Shown: positions 51,662 through 60,801 of the stretch, one piece after another
Layout: every line of letters begins with the position of its first letter
Numbering within the stretch: the first letter of the stretch is position 1
Assembly (NCBI RefSeq): GCF_030345335.1
Contig: NZ_JAPVRC010000002.1
Location: 558,001 to 622,000, forward strand
Direction of reading: 5' to 3'
Source: Halobacillus campisalis
Lineage (GTDB): Bacteria; Bacillota; Bacilli; Bacillales; Halobacillaceae
DNA length: 64,000 bases
Made by a program: the position numbers and the translations under genes
The notes under the pieces: generated by a model
What the model was told of the DNA's origin: nothing
Databases searched by the model: none
Seen by the model: only the letters and a program-made list of their open reading frames with translations

Positions 51662-51863
51662 ATTTCGTACGGGGGTGTTGGGAAGCTGCGAGACTCCCGT
51701 GGGAGAAGGATGTAGGCGAGATCCCACAGGGCTTCAGCCCGAGGAAGCTCGCCACTTCCCCCACAGGAAAGCGAGTAGCTTCCCAACAACCCCTGACTCT
51801 TAATAAGGTGACGAACCCCGATTACCTCTAAACCGAGTCATAAACAATCCTGCCATATTGTTT
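51662..51863. repeat. palindromic repeat copy H (right half of composite G-H)
   Basis: Reversed core. Arms GGGGTGTTGGGAAGCT (51672-51687) and AGCTTCCCAACAACCCC (51777-51793); apical GGGC-TTCA-GCCC. Right end AAACCGAGTC then ACAATCCTGCCATATTG, the reverse complement of the left end of B and D, so composite G-H lies in the opposite direction to B-C and D-E. Confidence 0.85.
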
Positions 51864-51977
51864 AAAAACACCCCTTCATAAACTTTACATTTATTTTAAT
51901 ATGAAATTAAAATTCCCTTCATCGTCTGTAAGTCAACAAGAGACGCTTCGTTGCATCGGTGGCTTTGTCCGTGAAAT

Positions 51978-52919
51978 TTACTTCCCGAAAGAATGGGAGA
52001 GACGTTCGAAGTGGTAAGGCTTAAACAGAGTAGAATTTTCATTAGGAAGAGCTAAGCATTCAATATGTTCTTCCGTGAATGGATGAGTGAATGTCAGGCG
52101 TGCTGCGTGAAGGGCCTGTTTATAATGTGGATCGCTTTTCCCTCCATATAATTCGTCTCCTAATAATGGATAACCCATATGACTTAAATGTACTCTGATT
52201 TGGTGCGTTCTTCCTGTACTAAGGTCAAGCTTAAGGAGAGAAGCTTTGAATTCAGGACTATAATCGATCCGCTCGTAGTGAGTCATTGCGTCTTGTCCAT
52301 TTTTTGAAACTCTTCGTCTGACCGGATGATGCCGATCTTTCCCGATCGGTTGATTGATTTCTCCTTTAGCCGGTTTTACTTTCCCGTGAGCCCAGGCAAT
52401 ATATGTTCGTTTAATTTTTCTTTCCTTCAATTGCTGGCCGAGGCGTGCAATAGCCAGGTCGTGCTTAGCGAATAGGATCGCTCCGGAAGTGTCCCGGTCC
52501 AGGCGGTGAACATATTTGGGAGATGCTTCAATCCCGTGACTTTGAAAATAAAAGGCAACACCGTTGACGAGCGTATTCGCTTGCTCATGCTGGTTCGGGT
52601 GGGTATCTATCCCGACCGGCTTGTTAACGACTAACAGGTGGTCGTCCTCATAAATCACGTCTATTTCCATATAGGTAGGAGTGACTTCAAGATCCTGGGG
52701 TTCGAACAATCGAATCCGCAGGGCATCTCCAGTTTTTACAGTGGTTTGCTTCCAATGTTTCGATTCGTTATTTAAAGTGACGGATCGTTCTGTACGGAAT
52801 TTGTGCAGCAATTTTCTAGGGACGAGCCATTCTTTCTTCATAATCCGTTCAATCGTGAATCCATCCCACTTTTGAGGGACAATGACTTCGAGCCATTCTC
52901 CTTGTCTTTTCGTTTTCAT
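51978..52919 (-). CDS. RluA-family pseudouridine synthase
   Basis: 313 residues. Catalytic motif HRLDRDTSG with Asp141; later LDLSTGRTHQIRVHLSHMGYPLLGDELYGG and a degenerate N-terminal S4-like region. Converts specific uridines in rRNA or tRNA to pseudouridine. Resembles B. subtilis YhcT/YjbO types; the target site cannot be assigned. Lies 15 bp after the response-regulator gene on the same strand. Confidence 0.85.
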   Translation of the reverse strand: MKTKRQGEWLEVIVPQKWDGFTIERIMKKEWLVPRKLLHKFRTERSVTLNNESKHWKQTTVKTGDALRIRLFEPQDLEVTPTYMEIDVIYEDDHLLVVNKPVGIDTHPNQHEQANTLVNGVAFYFQSHGIEASPKYVHRLDRDTSGAILFAKHDLAIARLGQQLKERKIKRTYIAWAHGKVKPAKGEINQPIGKDRHHPVRRRVSKNGQDAMTHYERIDYSPEFKASLLKLDLSTGRTHQIRVHLSHMGYPLLGDELYGGKSDPHYKQALHAARLTFTHPFTEEHIECLALPNENSTLFKPYHFERLSHSFGK

Positions 52920-52934
52920 AAAACTCCCCTTCCC

Positions 52935-53561
52935 TTACAGCCAATGCTTTTCATAAGCCATTCGTGCAAGCTCTACTCGATTTTTTATGTGCAGTTTACG
53001 AAGTACACTTTTCAAATGGTTTTTTACCGTGTTCTCCGTTATAAATAGCTGTTCTGATATTTCCTTGTTTGTTGCTCCCGAAGCGGCCAGTTTCATGACT
53101 TCGGATTCACGAGTGGATAGTGGCGGTTTACTTGTCTCTTTTTGGGTGAGTTTGGATAAGGTTTGCTCTATTAATTCTTCGGAAAATTCCCCGTCTTTTA
53201 TAACAGCATCAATGTAGCTGTTCCAATCGGAAGGACGTACACTTTTTAATAAATAGCCCTGTGCGCCCTCTTTTAAAGCAGTAAAAAGGTGAGTGCTTTC
53301 CTCAGATACAGTCAAAATGATGATCTTCACTTCAGGGAAGTGTTTTTTTATATGTCTGGTAGCTTCAAAGCCGTTTATGTACGGCATATGGATATCCATT
53401 AAAATAACATCTGGGTGGAGCTGAGCCGTCAAGTCTATTGCTTGCTGGCCATTGGCTGCCTCTCCGACAATTTCATAATGATTGAAGGGGGAGAGGAGAG
53501 AGCGAATCGCTTCTCTCGCATCTTCGTGGTCATCGGCAACTAGGATTTTATAGGGATTCAA
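52935..53561 (-). CDS. NarL/LuxR-type response regulator
   Basis: 208 residues. Receiver domain with DDHED, phospho-acceptor Asp56 in ILMDIHMP, Thr in ILTVS and Lys in YLLKS; LuxR helix-turn-helix near the C terminus (LSTRESEVMKLAASGATNKEISEQLFITENTVKNHL). Overlaps the kinase gene by four bases, so the pair works together. The arrangement recalls B. subtilis YhcY-YhcZ; target genes unknown. Confidence 0.88.
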   Translation of the reverse strand: MNPYKILVADDHEDAREAIRSLLSPFNHYEIVGEAANGQQAIDLTAQLHPDVILMDIHMPYINGFEATRHIKKHFPEVKIIILTVSEESTHLFTALKEGAQGYLLKSVRPSDWNSYIDAVIKDGEFSEELIEQTLSKLTQKETSKPPLSTRESEVMKLAASGATNKEISEQLFITENTVKNHLKSVLRKLHIKNRVELARMAYEKHWL

Positions 53562-54358
53562 CGCGCGTTCTCTCCTTTCTCCAATCTTAGTACCGTTTGA
53601 TTTCTTTCCCTGACTAAGCAGAGCTTCCAGTTAATCGATTTTGCACGGTCTTTCATCATTTCCAGTCCATAATGGGGTTGGGCGTCTTCTGCTATTAGGT
53701 CTGTTCCATCATCTATGAGCTCTATTTTATTTGGGGTGCCTATAATTGTAACGTTGGATACTTGATCACCGTGTTTAAGGACATTGATCAACCCCTCACG
53801 GATAATCCAGAAAAAATGAACTTTTTCTTCCATAGTGTAGTTTTGATTCTGAAATGGCCAATTTACATGGAATTTTATGTCGGGACGTTGTCTGCGCATG
53901 GGGTCAAGCAAGTCATGTAAAGCACTATTCCAATCTTGAAGGTCTGGCGTTCTTAAGTGTTTGATCGAGTGACGGACATTAGACTGTATTTTATCAATAG
54001 TTGATTCAATTTCAACTATCTTTTTTTGATCAGAATGGTGAAGCTGTTGGATTTTGACAGACAGGAGAAAGAGTGACTGAGATATGGAATCATGCAGCTC
54101 TCTTGAAATCTCCTGACGCTCGTTAATAATCGCCTGTTTCATTTTCTCTTGTTCAAGCTCTCGTTGATTTTTCTCTAGTATTTGAAAAAGTTTGGAATTT
54201 ATAAGAATGGAGAAGGCTAATACGAATAAGGGAGTAAGCCAATTTCCAAGTTCCATGGATATGATGGATAGCAGCCATTCATGACGAATGTATTCCCAAA
54301 GTCCGATAGCAAGGGCCGGTACGACAAAGATCAGCCATTTAATTTGTTGATATGTCAT
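53558..54358 (-). CDS. sensor histidine kinase, HisKA_3 (NarX/DesK) type
   Basis: 266 residues. Two N-terminal membrane helices (about 7-22 and 38-56) joined by a short loop, so little extracellular sensing surface. Dimerisation helix with ERQEISRELHDSISQSLF (His89), then a reduced HATPase domain (FFWIIREGLINVLKHG; IELIDDGTD; HYGLEMMKDRA). Phosphorylates the regulator encoded next. ATG start before an AT-rich leader. Confidence 0.87.
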   Translation of the reverse strand: MTYQQIKWLIFVVPALAIGLWEYIRHEWLLSIISMELGNWLTPLFVLAFSILINSKLFQILEKNQRELEQEKMKQAIINERQEISRELHDSISQSLFLLSVKIQQLHHSDQKKIVEIESTIDKIQSNVRHSIKHLRTPDLQDWNSALHDLLDPMRRQRPDIKFHVNWPFQNQNYTMEEKVHFFWIIREGLINVLKHGDQVSNVTIIGTPNKIELIDDGTDLIAEDAQPHYGLEMMKDRAKSINWKLCLVRERNQTVLRLEKGENAR

Positions 54359-54567
54359 AGTTCACTCTCTCTTCTTGCCTGATAGGTCACTCATATTGTA
54401 CTAGTAATCAGTCTTTATAAAAAGATTGTTATATACTTTTATCATGAAATTGAAAACAGATGTGTTTAAAATATGACAAAATAGTGTACATTAGGTATTA
54501 ATATCTTTTGAAGTATGGTACAATAGAACGGTTGAATAATTTGCAATTTGAAAGAGGTGTGTGCTTC

Positions 54568-56409
54568 ATGCAACACAGAAATGATATTCGAAATATCGCA
54601 ATCATCGCACACGTTGACCACGGAAAAACTACGTTAGTGGACCAAATGCTCCACTATTCAGGAACTTTCCGTGATAACGAACATGTGGATGAACGAGCAA
54701 TGGACTCTAATGATTTGGAAAAAGAACGCGGAATTACGATTTTGGCTAAAAATACCGCGATCAATTATAACGACGCACGTATTAACATTCTGGATACACC
54801 TGGTCACGCTGATTTTGGCGGCGAAGTGGAACGTATCCTCAAGATGGTTGATGGCGTATTATTAGTGGTAGATGCCTATGAAGGATGTATGCCACAAACT
54901 CGTTTTGTTTTGAAAAAAGCTCTTGAACAGAAACTGACTCCAGTGGTCGTTCTAAATAAGATTGATCGCCCGAATGCTCGTCCACAAGAAGTAGTAGACG
55001 AGGTTCTGGATCTATTTATTGAATTAGGTGCAGATGATGAACAGCTTGATTTCCCAGTTGTTTATGCCTCTGCTTTAAATGGAACTTCAGGTGATGAGCC
55101 TGAAGACCAGAAAGAAACAATGGATCCTATCTTTAAGCTGATCATGAACAATATCCCGGCTCCTTTAGATACGAAAGAAGAGTCTCTTCAATTCCAAGTA
55201 ACATTACTTGATTATAATGATTACCTTGGACGTATCGGCGTCGGACGTGTGTTCCGTGGAAGCATAAAAGTAGGCCAGCAGGTTTCTCTTATGAAAAAAG
55301 ATGGTTCTGTGAAGAATTTCCGTATTTCTAAATTGTTTGGTTTCATCGGCCTTAAGCGGATTGAAATCGAAGAAGCTCAAGCGGGAGATATCATTGCTCT
55401 TGCTGGTTTAGAAGATATCAACGTCGGCGAAACAGTTTGCCCGACAGATAATCAAGAAGCGATGGAAATTCCACGTATCGACGAACCAACTCTTCAAATG
55501 ACGTTCTTAGTGAACAACAGTCCTTTCGCTGGTCGCGAAGGTAAGTATGTTACTTCCCGTCAAATTGAAGAACGTTTGTTGACCCAATTAGAAACGGACG
55601 TAAGTTTACGTGTAGAACCTACGGATTCACCAGATGCCTTTACGGTATCAGGGCGTGGGGAGCTTCACTTATCTATTCTTGTAGAAAATATGCGTCGTGA
55701 AGGATTTGAGCTTCAGCTTTCCAAGCCGAAAGTTATCCTCAAAGAAATCGACGGTGTCACTTGCGAGCCAGTAGAGCGTGTTCAAATTGACACACCAGAA
55801 GATTACCAAGGTGCTGTCATGGAATCTATCGGTATTCGTAAGGGTGAAATGCAGGACATGGTGAACGATGGAAACGGTCAAGTACGTCTTGAATTCCTAG
55901 TACCATCTCGTGGGCTGATTGGTTATTCAACTGAGTTCATGACTCAGACGCGTGGATATGGAATCCTTAACCACACGTTTGATGGATATGCACCATTAGC
56001 TCAAGGTCAAGTAGGCGGGCGTCGTCAAGGAGTTCTTGTTTCTCTAGATAAAGGGAAAGCGTCCACTTATGGTATTATGAACCTTGAAGACAGAGGTATT
56101 ATCTTTGTTGAACCTGGTACTGAAGTTTATGAGGGAATGATCGTAGGCGAGCATAATCGTGATAACGATCTTACTGTAAACATTACGAAAGAGAAGCACT
56201 TGACGAACGTGCGCTCTGCTAACAAAGACACTACAAGCTCTATCAAGAAAACTCGTAAGCTTACTCTTGAAGAGGCTATCGAGTATTTAGATGATGATGA
56301 GTATTGCGAAGTAACACCAGAAGCGGTCCGACTTCGTAAGAAATACCTTAATAAAAACGAGCGTGAGAAAGCTGCGAAGAAGAAAAAACTTCAAAATGCT
56401 GAGCTTTAA
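54568..56409 (+). CDS. typA: ribosome-associated translational GTPase TypA/BipA
   Basis: 613 residues from the ATG after AAAGAGGTG; the longer frame from 54508 lacks a site. G1 AHVDHGKTT, G2 around KERGITI, G3 DTPGHAD, G4 NKID, then EF-G-like domains II, III and V and the BipA-specific C terminus (GIMNLEDRGIIFVEPGTEVYEGMIVGEH). Helps large-subunit assembly and growth under stress or cold. A TACAAT -10 lies at about 54521. Confidence 0.93.
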   Translation: MQHRNDIRNIAIIAHVDHGKTTLVDQMLHYSGTFRDNEHVDERAMDSNDLEKERGITILAKNTAINYNDARINILDTPGHADFGGEVERILKMVDGVLLVVDAYEGCMPQTRFVLKKALEQKLTPVVVLNKIDRPNARPQEVVDEVLDLFIELGADDEQLDFPVVYASALNGTSGDEPEDQKETMDPIFKLIMNNIPAPLDTKEESLQFQVTLLDYNDYLGRIGVGRVFRGSIKVGQQVSLMKKDGSVKNFRISKLFGFIGLKRIEIEEAQAGDIIALAGLEDINVGETVCPTDNQEAMEIPRIDEPTLQMTFLVNNSPFAGREGKYVTSRQIEERLLTQLETDVSLRVEPTDSPDAFTVSGRGELHLSILVENMRREGFELQLSKPKVILKEIDGVTCEPVERVQIDTPEDYQGAVMESIGIRKGEMQDMVNDGNGQVRLEFLVPSRGLIGYSTEFMTQTRGYGILNHTFDGYAPLAQGQVGGRRQGVLVSLDKGKASTYGIMNLEDRGIIFVEPGTEVYEGMIVGEHNRDNDLTVNITKEKHLTNVRSANKDTTSSIKKTRKLTLEEAIEYLDDDEYCEVTPEAVRLRKKYLNKNEREKAAKKKKLQNAEL

Positions 56410-56423
56410 ATGCTAAGAGTAAG

Positions 56424-56461
56424 AAGCGAGTCTCTCTTTTGAGAGGCTCGTTTTTTATTTT
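56424..56461 (+). terminator. terminator of typA
   Basis: AAGCGAGTCTCTC and GAGAGGCTCG around TTTT, followed by TTTTTTATTTTG. Confidence 0.9.
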
Positions 56462-56495
56462 GTATGAACAAGTAGAAAATGAGCAATTAACATAA

Positions 56496-56527
56496 AGAAA
56501 CCTGACCGCATCACCGGTCAGGTTTCA
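56496..56527 (-). terminator. terminator of the YtkA-like lipoprotein gene
   Basis: GAAACCTGACC and GGTCAGGTTTC with a GCATCACC loop, at the stop codon of the minus-strand gene. Confidence 0.8.
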
Positions 56528-57295
56528 TCACTCTTTTACTTTAATGGATTCTTCCTTATGTCCATGGATTTCTTCTTCGGGTTTCTCGTAATGAACATTA
56601 ACTACATATTCTCCTTCAGAAGGAAACTCATAATCCGCTGTATATTCGCCGGCTTCGTCTTCTTCAGCTTCGACGAATTCATGCTTTTCTAATTGATCCG
56701 AGCTGATTTCAAAAATGACTTCACCTTTTTCGAAAGGAGAGTCATTTTGCTGGATGTGAGTCACTAACTCAGAAGATTCTTCTGCAGTAAATTTTTCTGC
56801 TGTCATCAAGTGGACGGTAAATTCACCAGATCCATGATCATGTTCAGCGTCTTCTGAATGGCTGTGTTCGTCGTCAGATTCTTCTTCTAAAGCCTCACCG
56901 ACTTGTACTTCTACCTGTGGCATCGTGTGGACATCTCTTGCTTGAGTATGGGCAATGACATGGTATGTACCAGAAGTATCAAAGGTGTAGTCGATTTCAT
57001 ATTGACCTTCGTCTAAACGTTCAGCTTCAATAGTCTCAGACTTACCTTCGCCTTCTTCATCACTCCAAATTTCAAACTCTACATAATCAGCATCGTTTAC
57101 AGGTTCACCATTACTAGTAACGATCGCTTGAATCGAAGTCTGCTCATTAACCGAAAGAGGTTCTTCCTCAAAATTAACTTCTACTTCAGGCTGGAACATT
57201 TCTTCTTCATTTGATGAATTCTCTTCTTCAGACGAACCACATGCCGACAAAAACGTTAGAAAAAACAATAGGGATAATAACGATATTTTTTTCAT
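56528..57295 (-). CDS. FixH/YtkA-like lipoprotein, two domains with His-rich linker
   Basis: 255 residues. Lipobox LSAC (Cys19). Two YtkA-like beta domains (about 35-130 and 160-250; each ends in a GxYxxxYxFxxxGxYxVxxH pattern) joined by the acidic, His-rich linker EEESDDEHSHSEDAEHDHGSG, which may bind zinc or copper. Extracytoplasmic. YtkA-like domains are linked to metal or redox chaperoning. AAGGAGTC precedes ATG. Confidence 0.8.
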   Translation of the reverse strand: MKKISLLSLLFFLTFLSACGSSEEENSSNEEEMFQPEVEVNFEEEPLSVNEQTSIQAIVTSNGEPVNDADYVEFEIWSDEEGEGKSETIEAERLDEGQYEIDYTFDTSGTYHVIAHTQARDVHTMPQVEVQVGEALEEESDDEHSHSEDAEHDHGSGEFTVHLMTAEKFTAEESSELVTHIQQNDSPFEKGEVIFEISSDQLEKHEFVEAEEDEAGEYTADYEFPSEGEYVVNVHYEKPEEEIHGHKEESIKVKE

Positions 57296-57463
57296 AATAA
57301 GACTCCTTTTAAGGTCACTAACACTAGATTAGCATGAGTAGACATAAAAATCATATGACTCAACCGGGCTATTTAAAGGAAAGCTCGGTTACACGAAACT
57401 GCGGACATCAGCGAACTTCCTTTAGTGTGCCCATCCGAGTCTAGTAGAACAAAACTATACAAT

Positions 57464-57489
57464 AAAAAAAGCCGACCTTAAAGGTCAGC
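57464..57489 (-). terminator. terminator of bshB2
   Basis: AGCTGACC and GGTCGGCT around TTTAA, then seven T residues on the minus strand. Confidence 0.85.
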
Positions 57490-58162
57490 TGTCTTCCCAA
57501 GTATATGTGTAAAAATGCTCCGATGTAACCCACTTCAATGCTTCAGGATCGTTCTTTTCGATCCCTTCATCCAGCATTTCAAGCATGCGGGCTGTTTGAG
57601 AGATGTGAGCGCGCATCGTATTCAGCTTTTCTTGCTGAACATGTTTGATATCATTAATGACATCAGGCTTACCTAGTTCCTCTTCGGTATTATTGGCAAA
57701 CGCTAAAGCGTGCAATTTCGGGCGGAAAGTAGGGTCCATTTCTCCTAAAGCACTGACAACGGCACGTGCAGTCGCTTCATGATCGGGGTGGACGGCGTAA
57801 CCAGGATAAAAGCTTATGACAAGGGAAGGCTTAAGTTCGTTGACTAAATCAGTCACGAGCTGTTTCATACGGTTGTCATCTTCGAATTCCAGTGTTTTAT
57901 CACGCAGCCCCATCATGCGTAAATCTGTCAGCCCCATCTCCCCGGCCGCTTTCACAAGTTCTTTTTTCCGGATAGTTGGCAGGCTTTCTCTAGTCGCAAA
58001 TGTAGGCATACCCAGATTACGGCCCATCTCCCCAAGGGTAAGGCAGGCATAAGTAACGGGAGTCCCTTGTTTTATATATGAAGTAATGGTCCCAGATACT
58101 CCGAACGCTTCATCGTCTGGGTGAGGGAATATAACAAGTACGTGCTGTTCTTTTTCAATCAT
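57485..58162 (-). CDS. bshB2: bacillithiol-synthesis deacetylase BshB2
   Basis: 225 residues, LmbE/PIG-L zinc deacetylase family: HPDDE at residues 14-18 and the third zinc ligand in HPDHEAT. Deacetylates N-acetylglucosaminyl-malate in bacillithiol synthesis, or bacillithiol conjugates during detoxification. Length and LGEMGRNLG phrase fit BshB2 (YojG) rather than BshB1. AAGGAGTGACTTTTA precedes ATG. Confidence 0.88.
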   Translation of the reverse strand: MIEKEQHVLVIFPHPDDEAFGVSGTITSYIKQGTPVTYACLTLGEMGRNLGMPTFATRESLPTIRKKELVKAAGEMGLTDLRMMGLRDKTLEFEDDNRMKQLVTDLVNELKPSLVISFYPGYAVHPDHEATARAVVSALGEMDPTFRPKLHALAFANNTEEELGKPDVINDIKHVQQEKLNTMRAHISQTARMLEMLDEGIEKNDPEALKWVTSEHFYTYTWEDS

Positions 58163-58567
58163 TAAAAGTCACTCCTTGACCTTGGTTCTTTATTCATTAT
58201 CACGTAAAAAATATATTTTTTAAAGCTATTTGATTTGAGAGGTTAAGTTATCGATCCCTTTCTTTCTCCAAATAAGTCAATGTGCAGATTTCAATTTTTT
58301 CGGCAGAGGCGGGATTGTTTAAAAATGTGTACTTATCTCTTTATATACTAAAAGTCACGTTAAATTTATTGCTTAATTCCAATTGCGCTATCTCTTTCTC
58401 CTCATATAAGCTTATTTACTTTTTTACCATAATAAGAACCTTTATCTTCGTCGTCCTTTTCAGTGGATAGCCGAAAATAAACTCATATATACTCTTTTAT
58501 AACGTTTACTAATATAGTTTTACAGGAACATAAGGACAAGAAGCAAAAAGAGGAGAGGAGCTTGATG
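58163..58567. other. intergenic region before nadE
   Basis: About 400 bp, AT-rich. A hydrophobic 62-codon frame at 58282-58470 has no ribosome-binding site and is probably chance. No operator recognised. Confidence 0.45.
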
Positions 58568-59317
58568 ATGGAAAAACGCATTGAATACTTAGTAACCTGG
58601 CTGCAAGATAAAGTGAAAGAGGCAGGAGCGAATGGAGCTTTAGTAGGGGTGAGCGGCGGTATTGATTCAGCTGTGGTTTCTTACTTAATCAAAAGAGCTT
58701 TCCCTGACCATTCATTAGGGGTACTTCTTCCGATCAATAAAGGAGTAGAGGATCAGCCTGATGCCCTGGCAACCGTAGAGAATGCTGACCTTGACTATAT
58801 AGGTATCGAACTGACCGAATCATATAAAGCAACCTATTCCAGTATTGAGGAAGAGTTGAAGAACAAAGGAGAATGGAACGAAGAAAATGCTCAGCTAAGA
58901 GGAGCGAATTTACAGGCTCGTCTTCGAATGAGTACATTATACGCAGTGGCGCAAAATTATGGATATTTAGTGGTGGGTACTGATAATGCAGCAGAGGATT
59001 ATACGGGTTACTTCACGAAATATGGTGATGGAGGAGTGGACCTTGTGCCTCTCATTCATCTAAGGAAAGAAGAAGTTAGAGAGATGGCAAGCCATTTAGG
59101 AGTTACAGATGAAGTCATTAATAAAAAGCCTAGTGCCGAGCTTTGGGACGGCCAGTCTGACGAGGAAGAAATGGGCATTACTTATGAAGCGATTGATGCT
59201 TACTTGCGAGGCGAGTCGATTGATCCTGAAGATGAAAGAGTTCTTCGTAATCTTCACACAACGAGTGAGCACAAACGTCAGATTCCTGCAGGCCCTCCGA
59301 AGTATAGTGAGGAGTGA
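58568..59317 (+). CDS. nadE: NAD+ synthetase, short ammonia-type
   Basis: 249 residues (TTG 58562 and ATG 58565 are alternative starts; AGGAGAGGAG precedes). PP-loop ATPase motif GVSGGIDSAVVS, then NLQARLRMSTLYAVAQ, VVGTDNAAEDYTGYFTKYGDGGVDLVPL and a TSEHKRQIPAGP C terminus. No nitrilase domain, so it uses free ammonia to convert deamido-NAD to NAD. It differs in the P-loop region from B. subtilis NadE (GISGGQDS). A hydrolase gene follows after six bases. Confidence 0.9.
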   Translation: MEKRIEYLVTWLQDKVKEAGANGALVGVSGGIDSAVVSYLIKRAFPDHSLGVLLPINKGVEDQPDALATVENADLDYIGIELTESYKATYSSIEEELKNKGEWNEENAQLRGANLQARLRMSTLYAVAQNYGYLVVGTDNAAEDYTGYFTKYGDGGVDLVPLIHLRKEEVREMASHLGVTDEVINKKPSAELWDGQSDEEEMGITYEAIDAYLRGESIDPEDERVLRNLHTTSEHKRQIPAGPPKYSEE

Positions 59318-59323
59318 TTAAAC

Positions 59324-59884
59324 ATGTCTCAAGATACAGCATTAATTATTATCGATATGATCAACAAAATGGATTTTGATGGAGGAGAAGACCTCCTCGA
59401 ACACACGAAGAAAATTACAGAACCTATCAATACATTAAAGAGTGAAGCGAAGGAAAAAGGCATGCCAGTCATTTATGTAAACGACAACTTTGGCTTATGG
59501 CAGGATAATGTACCAGAACTGATAGAAGAATGTAAAAGTGGACCGGGCAAACCTGTAATCGACGAAATGATACCGGACGACGAAGACTACTTTGTAATAA
59601 AACCAAAGCATTCAGGGTTTTTCGGCACTCAGTTAAGTATTCTGCTTGAGCAGCTGGGGGTTAAGAAACTCATCCTTACAGGAGTTGCTGGAGATATCTG
59701 CATCCTCTTCACAGCTAATGACGCTTATATGAGAGACTATGACCTCTGGGTACCTGCAGACTGTGTAGCCTCAGAAAAAACGGACGACAATGATAATGCA
59801 TTGAAGATCATCAAGCGATCCCTCTTTGCGAACATTACAGAGACTGGGGAAACGACAGCAGATCAAGTTTTCAATGAGCAGTGA
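59324..59884 (+). CDS. cysteine hydrolase of the isochorismatase family
   Basis: 186 residues. Catalytic triad visible: Asp11 (IIIDMIN), Lys in FVIKPKHSGF and Cys in VAGDICILFTANDAY. Operon position behind nadE (GAGGAGTGATT overlaps the end of nadE) suggests a role near NAD salvage, possibly nicotinamidase, but the metal-binding DxHxxxH motif of PncA is not evident, so another amide is equally possible. Confidence 0.85.
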   Translation: MSQDTALIIIDMINKMDFDGGEDLLEHTKKITEPINTLKSEAKEKGMPVIYVNDNFGLWQDNVPELIEECKSGPGKPVIDEMIPDDEDYFVIKPKHSGFFGTQLSILLEQLGVKKLILTGVAGDICILFTANDAYMRDYDLWVPADCVASEKTDDNDNALKIIKRSLFANITETGETTADQVFNEQ

Positions 59885-59962
59885 GCAGACAATATGGTAG
59901 GGGTTTGAGGAGCAGCCGTGGTATCATGAATTAAAAGCTAATTCAACGTTGAGGTGAACGAG

Positions 59963-60649
59963 ATGAGGAAGCGTATGAAATGGATACTCGTTGCAGTCGT
60001 TACGGTTGTTCTTGGCATTTTTCTCATACCTGAAGCTTACGCTTATTTTACGAAAAGAAGCTATGAAAGTGAAGCTGTGACGGATACAGAAATTCCTGAA
60101 AACTATGATGTAGCCACTTTCGCTGGAGGATGTTTCTGGTGTATGGAGCCTCCTTTTGAGAAACTCGCCGGTGTGGATGAAGTTGTTTCGGGGTATACGG
60201 GTGGAGAAGAAGTGAATCCCTCATATGAAGAGGTAACAAGTGGAGAAACGAGCCACCTCGAAGCGGTTCAAGTATATTTTGATCCATCGATTATTTCTTA
60301 TGAGGATCTTTTGGAAGTATTCTGGCGTCAAATCAACCCTACAGATGATGAAGGCCAGTTTATTGATCGTGGATACCAATACACTACGGGGATTTTTTAT
60401 CACTCTGAGGATCAGAGAACAGCAGCTGAAAATTCTAAATCCGCCTTAGATAATACCGGTCGATATGAAGACGAAATTGTAACACCGATTAAAGAAGCAC
60501 AGGAATTTTACAAAGCCGAAGAATATCATCAGGATTATTATAAAGAAAATGAATGGCGTTATGATTATTATCGTGGAAACTCCGGGCGCGATGATTATTT
60601 GAATGAAATCTGGGGAGAGGATCGGAAACTTGATCTGCCTCAAAAATAA
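59963..60649 (+). CDS. msrA: membrane-anchored methionine sulfoxide reductase A
   Basis: 228 residues from the ATG after TGAGGTGAACGAG. An N-terminal hydrophobic helix (about 7-27) precedes the MsrA domain: GGCFWC gives catalytic Cys57 with Cys60, then YTGGEEVNPSYEEVTSGETSHLEAV, FWRQINPTDDEGQFIDRG and YQDYY-like KEAQEFYKAEEYHQDYY. Repairs oxidised Met-S-sulfoxide in surface proteins outside the membrane, unlike the cytoplasmic B. subtilis MsrA. No msrB beside it. Confidence 0.88.
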   Translation: MRKRMKWILVAVVTVVLGIFLIPEAYAYFTKRSYESEAVTDTEIPENYDVATFAGGCFWCMEPPFEKLAGVDEVVSGYTGGEEVNPSYEEVTSGETSHLEAVQVYFDPSIISYEDLLEVFWRQINPTDDEGQFIDRGYQYTTGIFYHSEDQRTAAENSKSALDNTGRYEDEIVTPIKEAQEFYKAEEYHQDYYKENEWRYDYYRGNSGRDDYLNEIWGEDRKLDLPQK

Positions 60650-60691
60650 AAGTGGTCCACTTCTTCATGTGAAAGAGGTGGACCACTTTTA
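60647..60691 (+). terminator. terminator of msrA
   Basis: AAAAGTGGTCCACTTC and GAGGTGGACCACTTTT, about 15-bp stem. Confidence 0.88.
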
Positions 60692-60694
60692 AGT

Positions 60695-60793
60695 CTAATA
60701 TTGTTGAGTCGAAGAATCATCATAGCTGGTTTCTTCAGGTGCATTAGTATATTTTTTTAATAGATACAATGCAACGCAAGGAAGAGGGTCTTT
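60695..60793 (-). other. coding-like remnant downstream of the SMR pair
   Basis: Open minus-strand stretch of 33 codons reading KDPLPCVALYLLKKYTNAPE then ETSYDDSSTQQY and stop. Composition is protein-like, but there is no ATG/GTG start with a ribosome-binding site and it is not in frame with the SMR gene. Possibly the tail of a lost gene. Confidence 0.3.
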
Positions 60794-60801
60794 TTATAAA
60801 A

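Noticed and set aside
58282-58470. Hydrophobic 62-codon frame upstream of nadE
   Set aside because: No ribosome-binding site and composition typical of AT-rich noncoding DNA.
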